Assembly: GCA_024398995.1 (NCBI GenBank)
Contig: JAKSIE010000001.1
Location: 1 to 64,000, forward strand
From: Fibrobacter sp.
Lineage (GTDB): Bacteria > Fibrobacterota > Fibrobacteria > Fibrobacterales > Fibrobacteraceae
Length of the DNA stretch: 64,000 nt
Reading direction: 5' to 3'
Shown one piece after another: positions 43,729 to 52,234 of this stretch. A program made the translations under genes and the position numbers. The number at the start of each line of letters is the position of its first letter. Within the stretch, counting starts at the first letter, position 1. Under the pieces are notes generated by a model. That model ran no database searches. It was given only the letters and a program-made list of their open reading frames with translations, and had not been told where the DNA came from.

Positions 43729-44127
43729 ATGAAAAAGTTTTTCGTCTTATTTGTTGTTGTTGCCGCCGCACTTCTTGTTTCCTGCGCAGGAGAAAGACAG
43801 GGCTTGGTCTGTGAAGAAATTGAGTACCGACTGAACACCCAGACTTATACTCCGGACCAGCGTGCCTTTATGGAAGAGGAACTTCAGACTTGCCGCGCCG
43901 AAGAAGCTCAAAAGAAAAATGAGTCTGCTGCCACACACAAGAGTATTTATGACCGCTACGCCGCTAGCGATAGCACCGCAAAGTCTTCTGAAGGTTCTCA
44001 GGAAATTTCTGTATCTGAGGCGCTGAAGGATTCCTCCGGTGGGAAAACAGAAAGTATCTACGACCGTTACTCCAACCAGAATGGCGAACTGTCCAATGGT
44101 GAATCGTCTGTAGGTGTCGAGGAGTAG
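43729..44127 (+). CDS. Lipoprotein with repeated SIYDRY motif
   Basis: A 132-residue lipoprotein. The lipobox LVSC gives a lipidated C19. The mature part has two Cys and an acidic helical region (about 35-65), and carries SIYDRYA and SIYDRYS about 40 residues apart in a Ser-rich context. No family is recognised. It is the third gene after the ECF sigma factor and propeller protein and may be a partner of the latter. It is followed 7 bp later by the nucleotidyltransferase gene. Confidence 0.7.
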   Translation: MKKFFVLFVVVAAALLVSCAGERQGLVCEEIEYRLNTQTYTPDQRAFMEEELQTCRAEEAQKKNESAATHKSIYDRYAASDSTAKSSEGSQEISVSEALKDSSGGKTESIYDRYSNQNGELSNGESSVGVEE

Positions 44128-44134
44128 GTTTCCG

Positions 44135-45457
44135 ATGGCAGTTGTTCAGACTCTCGCAGGTGAAAATTTTGAACCGGAACTTCCGAAGCGTCTACTGAAA
44201 ATCGCGGAGGATATTGTAGCTGCCGGTGGTCGCGCCTATCTCGTGGGCGGCTGGGTACGCGACGCTCTTCTTGGCAAGAACTGTCGCGATTACGACGTGG
44301 AAGTCTATGACCTGGAGCAGGACCAGCTGCTGCCTATTCTTTTCAAGTACGGCAAGACCAATCTTGTGGGAAAGGCCTTTGGCGTTATCCACCTTTCCAT
44401 GAAGGGCGAGTCCTTGGACTTTTCCTTTCCGCGTACAGAAAGCAAGGTCGGTTATGGTCATAAGGGCTTTGTAGTTCATACCGACGCCAAGCTGAGTTTT
44501 AAGGAGGCCGCCCTCCGCCGTGACTTTACCATCAACGCCATGGGCATGGAACTTCCGGACCTTAAGCTTTGTGACCCGTATGGCGGCATCGAGGACTTGA
44601 AGAACCGTTGTCTTCGTCATGTGGGGCCCGCCTTTGCCGAGGATTCCCTCCGCATTTTGCGCGGTGTGCAGTTCGCCAGCCGATTCGTGCTGAATCTTGC
44701 TCCCGAGACTGTGGAAATGTGCCGCACTCTGTCGCTGGACGACCTTAGCATAGAGCGTCTTTTTGAAGAATTCAAAAAGTGGTTGTTAAAACCGGGCAAG
44801 CCGTCCTTGGGCCTAAGGGCCTTCCTGGATATTAAGCTGGATGAGTATTTTCCGGAGATAAAGCCTCTGGCCGGCCAGTGGGATTTGCTGGGCGAACTTC
44901 TGGATAATCTTTCTAACGTAAAGGATTTGGCTGACGACGAACGTATGGTAGTGATGTTTGCCGGCCTTCTTTCCGGTAATGTTACTGATGGCCGCTGCGA
45001 CGAAGAATCAGTCCTAAAGTTCCTGGCTCGCATTACCAACGAAGTCAAATTGGTGAAGGGTGTGCCGCTGCTATTGCGTTACGCCTTTACGCTGTCGCCC
45101 ACAGGCTCTGTAGACGCTGGTTTCGCTCTTCCCTCGGATTCTAAAATTCGCAGACTTTCGGTAGCTTTAAGTGGCTTGCGTCAGCTGGTTCCTTTCATAG
45201 CGAGTAACCCGCTCTATGGTGAAATGGACCGCAAGAGTTTTGCAGACGCATTTGCTGTGAGGGCTAGTGAACTGAATGCTCTTGAAAAAGCCCCTGTACC
45301 CTTCCTTACGGGCAAGATGCTCATGGACCTGGGTGTTAAACCCGGTAAGCAAATGGGTGAAATTATCAAGAAGAGTTTTGAACTTCAGCTGGATGGCGAA
45401 CTCACCGATGTCGAAGGCGCCCTCACCTGGGCCCAAAAGGAAATTACTTCCATCTAA
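44135..45457 (+). CDS. cca: CCA tRNA nucleotidyltransferase / poly(A) polymerase family
   Basis: A 440-residue class II nucleotidyltransferase. The catalytic head has LVGGWVRDALLGKNCRDYDVEVY, with the GG and DxD-type acidic residues. RRDFTINAM and DPYGGIEDLKNRCLRHV, then EDSLRILRGVQFASRF, are conserved in CCA-adding enzymes and bacterial poly(A) polymerases. It most likely repairs or adds CCA ends of tRNA; poly(A) polymerase is the alternative. No HD domain is evident. The ATG at 44135 follows AGGAGTAGG; the longer frame from 44114 overlaps the lipoprotein gene. Its 3' end overlaps the convergent GT2 gene by 14 bp. Confidence 0.82.
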   Translation: MAVVQTLAGENFEPELPKRLLKIAEDIVAAGGRAYLVGGWVRDALLGKNCRDYDVEVYDLEQDQLLPILFKYGKTNLVGKAFGVIHLSMKGESLDFSFPRTESKVGYGHKGFVVHTDAKLSFKEAALRRDFTINAMGMELPDLKLCDPYGGIEDLKNRCLRHVGPAFAEDSLRILRGVQFASRFVLNLAPETVEMCRTLSLDDLSIERLFEEFKKWLLKPGKPSLGLRAFLDIKLDEYFPEIKPLAGQWDLLGELLDNLSNVKDLADDERMVVMFAGLLSGNVTDGRCDEESVLKFLARITNEVKLVKGVPLLLRYAFTLSPTGSVDAGFALPSDSKIRRLSVALSGLRQLVPFIASNPLYGEMDRKSFADAFAVRASELNALEKAPVPFLTGKMLMDLGVKPGKQMGEIIKKSFELQLDGELTDVEGALTWAQKEITSI

Positions 45458-46547
45458 ATGCGCCTGTAATTCCTGCAGGAACACAGAACACAATCATCGG
45501 GATCTGAATCAGCTCGGTGGGGATGAAGAACAGCATCTGTCGCTTGGCGTGCAGTTTTGCCGCAGCAATGCTCAAGAACAAAAAGTCCACGACAACCTTT
45601 GGCAGAATGGAGAACACACACCACTGCCAGGGGCAATCCAGCAGCAATACGCACCAAGGGCTAATGAACATCCAGATGTAGTAGGTGTAAATCAAAGTCA
45701 GCAGCAGGACATAGGCCTTGTTTTCGTAGCTTGTGCCATTACTGCTCCAGCGGGCGCGCTGGTTGAACAGCTGCTTCCAGGTGTCCACAGGGGCGGTTTC
45801 GATAACCGCATCCTTGTCTAGATTGTAGCAGACTTTGGTTCCTGGAATTTTCATCATCTTGTGGATGAGCATGTCGTCGTCGCCGCTGCTCAAGTTGATC
45901 AGATCGCCAAAACCGCCCACTTGGAAGAAAAGGTCCTTCTTGTAGGCTAAGCAAGCAGCGCTGGCCACAATGGGGCACCCTAGGCTGAATCCGGCTCCTT
46001 CCATTGCGGTGTAACCTAGAGTCTCCAGCTTCTGGAAAAGGTGCGGTGCAGTGCGGTCGCCATTGTTCTGCTTAGGCCCCTGCACGATGCAGATTCCATC
46101 TACAAAACGGCCTGCCATGGAGGTAATCCAGCTCTTGCGGGGGAGACAGTCTGCATCCATGGTCAAAAGAACTTCGTTATTGGCAATTTTAAAGGCGCTT
46201 TCCAGGGCTCGTTTCTTGGGACTTGCGATTTGGGGAAGATCCTGGGAAAGGTTCAAAACTCGAAATTTCGGGTGGTCCTTGGCGAAATTCTCAAGGATTT
46301 CCTGGGTGCGGTCGGTGGAGCGGTCGTTGACGCAGATGACTTCCCATTCTCCGGCGTAGTCCTGCTCTGCAAGGGCTTCCAGAGTACGCTGGGCGAATTC
46401 CTCTTCGTTACGCATTGGGACTACGACCGTAACACTGGGGGTAGCCTTGGGCCCCTTGTAACGACGGGTCCTAATAAGTCCTACGACAAAACATAGGAAC
46501 AGAATTGCGTAAACCGCGGTCAGACATGCTATGAGAATACCACCCAT
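45444..46547 (-). CDS. Membrane GT2 glycosyltransferase
   Basis: A 367-residue inner-membrane glycosyltransferase of family GT2. An N-terminal helix (about 4-24) precedes the GT-A domain: VTVVVPMRNEEEFAQRTL, VICVNDRSTDRT, LLTMDADCLP (DxD) and SSGDDDMLIHKM. The acceptor-side motif is QRARW (NQRARWSSN). Three or four C-terminal helices follow. This pattern fits processive or ceramide-glucosyltransferase-like enzymes of envelope polysaccharide or glycolipid synthesis. The sugar and acceptor are unknown. It is divergent from lpxA with about 70 bp between. Confidence 0.85.
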   Translation of the reverse strand: MGGILIACLTAVYAILFLCFVVGLIRTRRYKGPKATPSVTVVVPMRNEEEFAQRTLEALAEQDYAGEWEVICVNDRSTDRTQEILENFAKDHPKFRVLNLSQDLPQIASPKKRALESAFKIANNEVLLTMDADCLPRKSWITSMAGRFVDGICIVQGPKQNNGDRTAPHLFQKLETLGYTAMEGAGFSLGCPIVASAACLAYKKDLFFQVGGFGDLINLSSGDDDMLIHKMMKIPGTKVCYNLDKDAVIETAPVDTWKQLFNQRARWSSNGTSYENKAYVLLLTLIYTYYIWMFISPWCVLLLDCPWQWCVFSILPKVVVDFLFLSIAAAKLHAKRQMLFFIPTELIQIPMIVFCVPAGITGAFRWK

Positions 46548-46618
46548 GGTAAGGTAAAATTAGAAAAAAGGGATTTTCTCATAAGTCCCTCTTCCCCCTT
46601 TTTTGCTATTTTCAGGGT

Positions 46619-47386
46619 ATGATTCACCCTTCAGCCTATGTTCATCCTTCTGTAAAAGTACCTGAGTCGGCCATTGTTGGCCCGTGGTGTCTTATTGACG
46701 AAGGGGTTGAAATTGGCGAGAATGTTCGCCTTGAAAGCCGAGTTCATATCTACGGTGGTGTAAAAGTTGGGGCCAGCACCCGCATATTCGACGGTTCGAT
46801 TCTTGGCGCCCCGCCGCAGGACTTGAAGTATGCTGGTGAGCCCACTCGTCTAGAAATTGGCGAGAATTGCACTATTCGTGAATATTGCACGCTGAACCGC
46901 GGCACGGCACAAGGTGGTGGCTGCACTTGCATTGCAAACAATGTGTTGATTATGGCCTATTCCCACGTAGGTCACGATTGCCGGATTGCCCGTGGGGTGG
47001 TCATTGCCAACGGATGCCAGCTGGGCGGGCACGTACGCATTGGCGAGTACGCCACCATCGGCGGCGTCACTGCGATCCAGCAGCGTAACCAGGTGGGCGC
47101 CTACGCTTTTGTGGGCGGAACCTACAAGGTGGATAAGGATGTTCCTCCCTGCAGCAAGGCTTTTGGTACGCCCATTCGTTTCGGGGCGTTGAATCTTCAC
47201 GCTCTGCGACTTCATCCAGAAGAATTCCCCCAGTCCCGTATTGAATTTTTCGAAAAGGCGTTCCGCGATCTTTACCGCGGCAAGCGCCCCATGGCAGAAG
47301 TTATCGAAGAATTGAAAAAAGGCCCGGAACCTTTGTTCCAAGCCTTTTTCGATGAACACTGGGGTGGTACTATAGTCCGCCCGTAG
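46619..47386 (+). CDS. lpxA: UDP-N-acetylglucosamine acyltransferase
   Basis: LpxA (255 residues) starts lipid A synthesis by transferring a 3-hydroxyacyl chain to UDP-GlcNAc. The N-terminal two-thirds are left-handed beta-helix hexapeptide repeats (IHPSAYVHPSVKVPESAIVG ... VRIGEYATIGGVTAIQQ). The catalytic His is H119 in AYSHVGHDC. The C-terminal helical domain (ALRLHPEEFPQSRIEFFEKAFRDLY) is typical. It is normally clustered with lpxD, fabZ and lpxB; here it stands alone. It supports a Gram-negative outer membrane with lipid A. Confidence 0.94.
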   Translation: MIHPSAYVHPSVKVPESAIVGPWCLIDEGVEIGENVRLESRVHIYGGVKVGASTRIFDGSILGAPPQDLKYAGEPTRLEIGENCTIREYCTLNRGTAQGGGCTCIANNVLIMAYSHVGHDCRIARGVVIANGCQLGGHVRIGEYATIGGVTAIQQRNQVGAYAFVGGTYKVDKDVPPCSKAFGTPIRFGALNLHALRLHPEEFPQSRIEFFEKAFRDLYRGKRPMAEVIEELKKGPEPLFQAFFDEHWGGTIVRP

Positions 47387-47393
47387 TATGACG

Positions 47394-47416
47394 CAAGGGG
47401 CTTTGCCCCCTGCGCG
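47394..47416. terminator. Hairpin between convergent lpxA and GH5 genes
   Basis: The stem GCAAGGGGC / GCCCCCTGC (one mismatch) around a TTT loop lies in the 36-bp gap. T runs are weak, so termination strength is uncertain. Confidence 0.5.
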
Positions 47417-47422
47417 GGGTTA

Positions 47423-48727
47423 TTAAAGTCCGAATGCGGCGGGGAATCCGCTGTACCACGTGTCGTTTGCCTTGTCATAGGCTTCGAAGCCGCCTACACC
47501 CACAAAGCCCCAGTAAGTCCAGGACATTCCGTAAGCTTCGGCGTTCTCGATGACTTTCTGTGCCCACTGAGCCTTCTTTTCTTCGGAGGGACCAGGAAGC
47601 CCCTTTCTTATGCAAGGACCGCCCGGGCCACCGGAAATGCCGAACTCACCCATGTTCATGGGGATGGGCTTGCCGTTGATGTCCGGATACAGGTCCATTG
47701 CCTCGGAGACGTATCTCGGAATATCGTCGAAGGCGGTGCTTGCGTATGCGGCGTCGCCCTTACAGGCGTAAAGGCTGTTGTGGCCCTGGTGGCTATATTC
47801 GTAGGGCTCGTAGTAGTGGCCGGAATAGATAATATTGCCGTCCTGGGGCAGTTCAAGAGCCTTCAGGGACATGAACTTTGCAGAACCATAGGCTTCGAAC
47901 ATGATGGTCTTGTTGGGGTCGGCGGCGCGGATGGCGTTGTAGCCGGTCATCATGACGTCGTTCAAAGCTGCGGGACTGGACATAGTCGGTTCGTTCAAGA
48001 TATCCCATACCAGCATGGTGTCCGGGAAATCCTTGAATTCTGTGGCAACTTCAGTCCAGATTGCTGCGAAGTGTTCCTTTTCGGCTGCGTAAAGTTCCGG
48101 GAACTTGTTTGCATTGGAGGCGAAGAAGTTGATTTCGTAGTACCAGTGGAAACTGACGATTACGGCAAGGCCTGCGTCGATTGCCAGCTTAACGTCTTCC
48201 TTGACTCCAGCCAAACGGTCCGGGTTGACCTTGTGGGTGACAGGGTCGGAATTGAGCTGCCAACGCACGGGAATACGGACAGAGTTGAAACCTGCGTCCT
48301 TGATAATCTGGAAATATTCATCCTTGATGGGGTTGCTCCATGCGGCGTCGAGCATGTCATCGCAGTCAATATTATAGCGGGAGAGGGGGATGTTGCCGAA
48401 GTACTGGGCGTCAAGTCCGCTAAAATATACGGGGTATTCCACGCCGTTTACGGTGTAGAATGTGGTGTCGCTGACCCTATCTTGGGCATCGTAGTTCAAA
48501 GTGCCACAGCTCCAATAAGCTGCTGCATCCCAGGCGTTACCGAGGTTGATGCCTTTTCCAAGTCGCTTGTTCATGGCGCGGCCCTGGGAGTAGTCTACAG
48601 GGACGACTACATGGGTTGTTTCCTTTTCGTCATCCTTGTCTTCAGGGATGGCGGAGTGGGTGTTGCCACTGTCACAGGCAACCATGGCGAGGCCGAAAGA
48701 GAGTACAAAGGGGATCAGTCGTTTCAT
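47423..48727 (-). CDS. GH5 endoglucanase-like lipoprotein
   Basis: A 434-residue cell-surface lipoprotein enzyme. The lipobox MVAC gives a lipidated C18. The GH5 (beta/alpha)8 domain begins at GKGINLGNAWDA, the usual cellulase N-terminal motif. The acid/base is E246 (WDILNEPT) and the nucleophile E361 (PMNMGEFGISG). FNSVRIPVRW and SFHWYYEI supply conserved substrate-binding residues. An insertion of about 65 residues (70-135, with CGTLNYD and NIDCDD) sits near the active-site entrance. It has no binding module or sorting tail, so lipid anchoring replaces the usual route. Cellulase, mannanase or xyloglucanase activity are all possible in GH5. Confidence 0.85.
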   Translation of the reverse strand: MKRLIPFVLSFGLAMVACDSGNTHSAIPEDKDDEKETTHVVVPVDYSQGRAMNKRLGKGINLGNAWDAAAYWSCGTLNYDAQDRVSDTTFYTVNGVEYPVYFSGLDAQYFGNIPLSRYNIDCDDMLDAAWSNPIKDEYFQIIKDAGFNSVRIPVRWQLNSDPVTHKVNPDRLAGVKEDVKLAIDAGLAVIVSFHWYYEINFFASNANKFPELYAAEKEHFAAIWTEVATEFKDFPDTMLVWDILNEPTMSSPAALNDVMMTGYNAIRAADPNKTIMFEAYGSAKFMSLKALELPQDGNIIYSGHYYEPYEYSHQGHNSLYACKGDAAYASTAFDDIPRYVSEAMDLYPDINGKPIPMNMGEFGISGGPGGPCIRKGLPGPSEEKKAQWAQKVIENAEAYGMSWTYWGFVGVGGFEAYDKANDTWYSGFPAAFGL

Positions 48728-48961
48728 TTTGCCCTCAAAGGTAAAATTGTTCTTTACATAAAACTAAACATTTTCATTCTTAAGGAATACAGCTATTCAA
48801 AAATAATGTGTTTACTACTGAAAACGCGAAAAACAGCCAAAAATACAAAAAAAACGTTGTGGAAACCGCTTTTTCGCATTCTTTTTGGAAATGAGTTTTT
48901 TCACAGGGTAAAAAAACAATTTATATTGTAGCCTATCCGAATTTGGAGATTTTTAGGCATT

Positions 48962-49705
48962 ATGAAAGCAAATCCGCATAAAGCAAGCTGGTTGTGCGCC
49001 CTGGGCGTACTTCTTTTGGCGTCGTTCTCTTTTGCTGGTTATGGATTCAGCGATTATCGCGATCGTGACCAGTCCCGTTTTGTAACTAAGCAGGCTAAGC
49101 CTTTCCGTCCTGACAAGGACGTGGTGTCCGTGGTGATGCGTGAAGCTATTCCTCGTGGCGGTGGCTACGTTTACCAGTACCCTCGTGAAAACCCGGAACC
49201 GGTTTTGACTGATAAATTCGCTATGGAAGGTGCCCTTTCCATGGAGATCGAACTTATTGCCAGCGACTACTCCGGCGTGGCTATTTGTATTGCGGGTTCC
49301 GTGGACTTGGAACCGTACTACGAAGAAGGCGTTGTGGAATTCTGGATTAAGGGTTCCCAGGGTGGTGAAAATGCATTGTTCGTGCTGGTTGACGACGGTG
49401 TGAAGACCGGTGGTGAATCCATGCAGGTTAAGCTCCGTTCCAAGAGCCTTGGCGAAATCACTACCGAATGGAAGCGTTTCAGCATTCCTCTGAAGCTCTT
49501 CGGCCGTACCGGTGTTTACTGGGATGCCAAGAACACTCGTGAAGTGATGCTTCCCTTCAGCTGGACCAACTTCAAGGGTTTCCGTCTTGAAGTTCGTAAG
49601 GACGAAAACGAGTTCTTCAAGGTCTGGATTGACGATATTGTCATTAAGAAGCATGGTAAGGCTTACGAAGGCCCGTCCAACTACCCGTTCCGTAACGAGA
49701 TTTAA
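48962..49705 (+). CDS. Secreted CBM11-like protein, first gene of the outer-membrane operon
   Basis: A 247-residue exported protein. The signal peptide is about residues 1-25 (ends SFSFAGYG). The mature part is one jelly-roll-like domain: LTDKFAMEGALSMEIEL, GVVEFWIKGSQGGENALFVLVDD, TTEWKRFSIPLKLFG, FKGFRLEVRKDENEFFKVWIDDIVI. This order of strands resembles CBM11 and related galactose-binding folds, so glycan binding is likely. No catalytic domain or sorting tail is seen. It begins a six-gene operon; the next gene is 15 bp away. A TATATT box lies at 48922-48927, with TTTGGAGATTT upstream of the ATG. Confidence 0.65.
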   Translation: MKANPHKASWLCALGVLLLASFSFAGYGFSDYRDRDQSRFVTKQAKPFRPDKDVVSVVMREAIPRGGGYVYQYPRENPEPVLTDKFAMEGALSMEIELIASDYSGVAICIAGSVDLEPYYEEGVVEFWIKGSQGGENALFVLVDDGVKTGGESMQVKLRSKSLGEITTEWKRFSIPLKLFGRTGVYWDAKNTREVMLPFSWTNFKGFRLEVRKDENEFFKVWIDDIVIKKHGKAYEGPSNYPFRNEI

Positions 49706-49720
49706 GAGGAATAGGATTAT

Positions 49721-52219
49721 ATGCGCAAATTACCGTTTATTGCAACAACCCTGCTGTGTTCCTCTCTAGCACTGGCTCAAGAGGACGCTGTTCAGGAAGA
49801 TTATTCTACTGATACTGCCGTAGAAACTCCTGCCGAAGAAGCTTCCGCTGTCGAAGAAGCTGCTCCTGCCGAAGAGGCCGCTCCCGCCGATGAATCTACT
49901 GAAGTCGCCGAAGCTCCTGCCGCAGACGCAGCCGCTGAACCGGCACCCGCAGAAGAAGCTCCCAAGAAGGAACTTGCTAGCACTGCTCCCGTAGCCGGAC
50001 CGGCGCCTGTGGTCGCTGCTCCTAAGAGCCTCGCTCCCGCAGCCCAGATTGCTGTTGTCGAAGAGAATGAGAACGCCCTCACCGAAAACATGGAATCTAC
50101 CCTGCTTGGCAAGGACGATCTGCCGCTGGCAGTCTCCGGTTACATGGCCTTCCGTCTTAAGAACTTTAACTACTCCAAGGGCAGTCCTTGGACCGCAGAC
50201 GACGCTGCTCGTACACCGGTGGATGCAGTCCTTAACATGAACATTGTGGCTATGCCTAACAGCTACATGACCTTGTGGACTAACATCTCCTTCCCCTTCG
50301 ACCTGACCAGTTTCTATACAAACTATCTGGGCGACAAGCCGAACGACGTCCCGACTCATGACCACCGCGTTGCTTTCGACCACTCCACCGATTTCTACTC
50401 CGTTTCTATTAACGAAGAAATGAACGTGGGTGTGGATATCCGTGCTGGCGTGTTCGGTGCATACGTTACCGCCGGTGGTGTTATCTGGGCAAACTCTTCT
50501 CCGCTTACCATGTGGGAACGTGAAACTGCTCCTCGCTTTGCTTGGCAGTATGAATTGTTCGAAGATGAAAAGACCGTAAGTACCTACTATAAGGAAAAGG
50601 TCTTTAAGCCGGTTAAGGAAGGTGGTCGTGCTTTCTGGACCAACCGTTCTTTCGGTGGCGTCTTTGCTAGCGTCTATCAGCTGCCTTTCGATATGAAGGC
50701 CCAGTTCCTTCTGTCCCAGCCTGCTGACGCTGACATCGGTACCCGTGACGGTCTCCGTATGTATGGTGGTCAGCCTGGTGAACTGGAAATGTCCGGTACC
50801 TACGACTTCCGCGGTTCCATCTACCACGGTCGTGTCGCTAAGGAAAAAATCCTTGACAACCTGACCCTTGGTCTTAACTACATGGGCGTGGTGTTCGATA
50901 ACGACATCGTGTACGAAAGTGAATTCCGCGATCAGTGGGTTGTCTTCTCTGATGTTGGCCCGACTGTCCTGAATAACCATGTAGCTTCTATTGACATTAA
51001 GGGTAACATTACCCCGAAGCTGTACCTCATGGCTGATGTGGCTGTGAACATGACTGACTCTGTCCGCTTCGAACAGACTCCGGACGCTTCCGATTACAGC
51101 GCCGTCGATAAGAGCTCTGGTTACCTGGCTGACAACTTCAGCCACAAGACTAATACTCCTCAGGTTGGTGTGTACGTCAAGGCTCAGAGCAAGTATATCG
51201 AAGGCTGGCCCATGACTGTTGAAGCCATCTTCCTGCCTAAGGATTTCTACTCTCCCTATTCTATTTCCAACCCCTCTCGTTTCACCAGCTGGCGTAAGGA
51301 TGAATCCTACCTTAACGGTGGTTCCCTGCGTTACACTCCCAACATGGCTGGTATTAACCTCAAGATTGAACCGACCTTCAACCGTGGCTACTTTGATATC
51401 CAGTACGGTCAGCATCGTCAGATTGAAGATGGTCAGGACATGATCTACTTCAACTACCGTCTGAATGGCCGTAACATGTGGGAAGGCACTGGTTCCTGGA
51501 CCAAGCATAAGCCGATTTTCGTTGCCGACTCCGGTATGACTAACGGTTCTGCTTATATCGCTCGTTCCGGTGTTCAGCAGATTACCAGCCAGGGTATTAA
51601 GCAGTACCGTCAGCAGGGTGGTCTCTATGGTGGTACCTGGGAAATGTGGGAAGGCTTCGCAGCTTACGAAAACTCCGAACAGATTGCCAACGGCGAAGTT
51701 CCGTCTAGCACCAAGTGGTTCTCCTACCTCTCCTTCATGGGCGGCTATGATATCGGTGGCTGGTTCAACACAGAGCGAACCATCATGATGACTGGTTATG
51801 CAGCACTTTCTGGTGTCTCTAAGTCCTTTGCTCCGGTTGCAATCAACGAATCCACGTTTGACATGCTCCTGTGGAGCTTCTATGGTCAGTTCGAACCCGC
51901 TGTGGCTGTAACCCCGTCCTTCCATGTGGTCGGTATCCTCGGCTTGGAAACCTTCCGTTCCGAATATGGTTACACCAAGAGCGAATTGACTTCCAGTATT
52001 AAGGGTGGCCCCATGGGCGGTCAGTACACCTTGTTCTACTACAAGAAGTCTCCGATCAACTACCTGGAAACAGCAATCGGTCTTGGCTTTGACTGGGACT
52101 TCTCCGACCGCGTTGGTCTCCATGCACGTTACAAGTACATGACCCACACGGACGAAACGGTCTCTCTGAACGATTGGCATTCTCACTACATCGCCGCCGA
52201 AGTTAAGGCTTGGTTCTAA
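49721..52219 (+). CDS. Large outer-membrane beta-barrel-like protein with Ala/Pro/Glu linker
   Basis: An 832-residue exported protein. The signal peptide is about 1-19 (LALAQED). Residues about 20-110 are a low-complexity Ala-Pro-Glu linker like periplasmic spanners. The remainder (about 125-832) has many amphipathic strands rich in Tyr, Phe and Gly and ends with AAEVKAWF, a C-terminal Phe as in outer-membrane barrels. No known family motif was recognised. It lies 15 bp after the CBM11-like gene and 15 bp before the next barrel gene. Very biased codon use suggests high expression. Confidence 0.65.
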   Translation: MRKLPFIATTLLCSSLALAQEDAVQEDYSTDTAVETPAEEASAVEEAAPAEEAAPADESTEVAEAPAADAAAEPAPAEEAPKKELASTAPVAGPAPVVAAPKSLAPAAQIAVVEENENALTENMESTLLGKDDLPLAVSGYMAFRLKNFNYSKGSPWTADDAARTPVDAVLNMNIVAMPNSYMTLWTNISFPFDLTSFYTNYLGDKPNDVPTHDHRVAFDHSTDFYSVSINEEMNVGVDIRAGVFGAYVTAGGVIWANSSPLTMWERETAPRFAWQYELFEDEKTVSTYYKEKVFKPVKEGGRAFWTNRSFGGVFASVYQLPFDMKAQFLLSQPADADIGTRDGLRMYGGQPGELEMSGTYDFRGSIYHGRVAKEKILDNLTLGLNYMGVVFDNDIVYESEFRDQWVVFSDVGPTVLNNHVASIDIKGNITPKLYLMADVAVNMTDSVRFEQTPDASDYSAVDKSSGYLADNFSHKTNTPQVGVYVKAQSKYIEGWPMTVEAIFLPKDFYSPYSISNPSRFTSWRKDESYLNGGSLRYTPNMAGINLKIEPTFNRGYFDIQYGQHRQIEDGQDMIYFNYRLNGRNMWEGTGSWTKHKPIFVADSGMTNGSAYIARSGVQQITSQGIKQYRQQGGLYGGTWEMWEGFAAYENSEQIANGEVPSSTKWFSYLSFMGGYDIGGWFNTERTIMMTGYAALSGVSKSFAPVAINESTFDMLLWSFYGQFEPAVAVTPSFHVVGILGLETFRSEYGYTKSELTSSIKGGPMGGQYTLFYYKKSPINYLETAIGLGFDWDFSDRVGLHARYKYMTHTDETVSLNDWHSHYIAAEVKAWF

Positions 52220-52234
52220 TAGGGGGTGCAGAAT

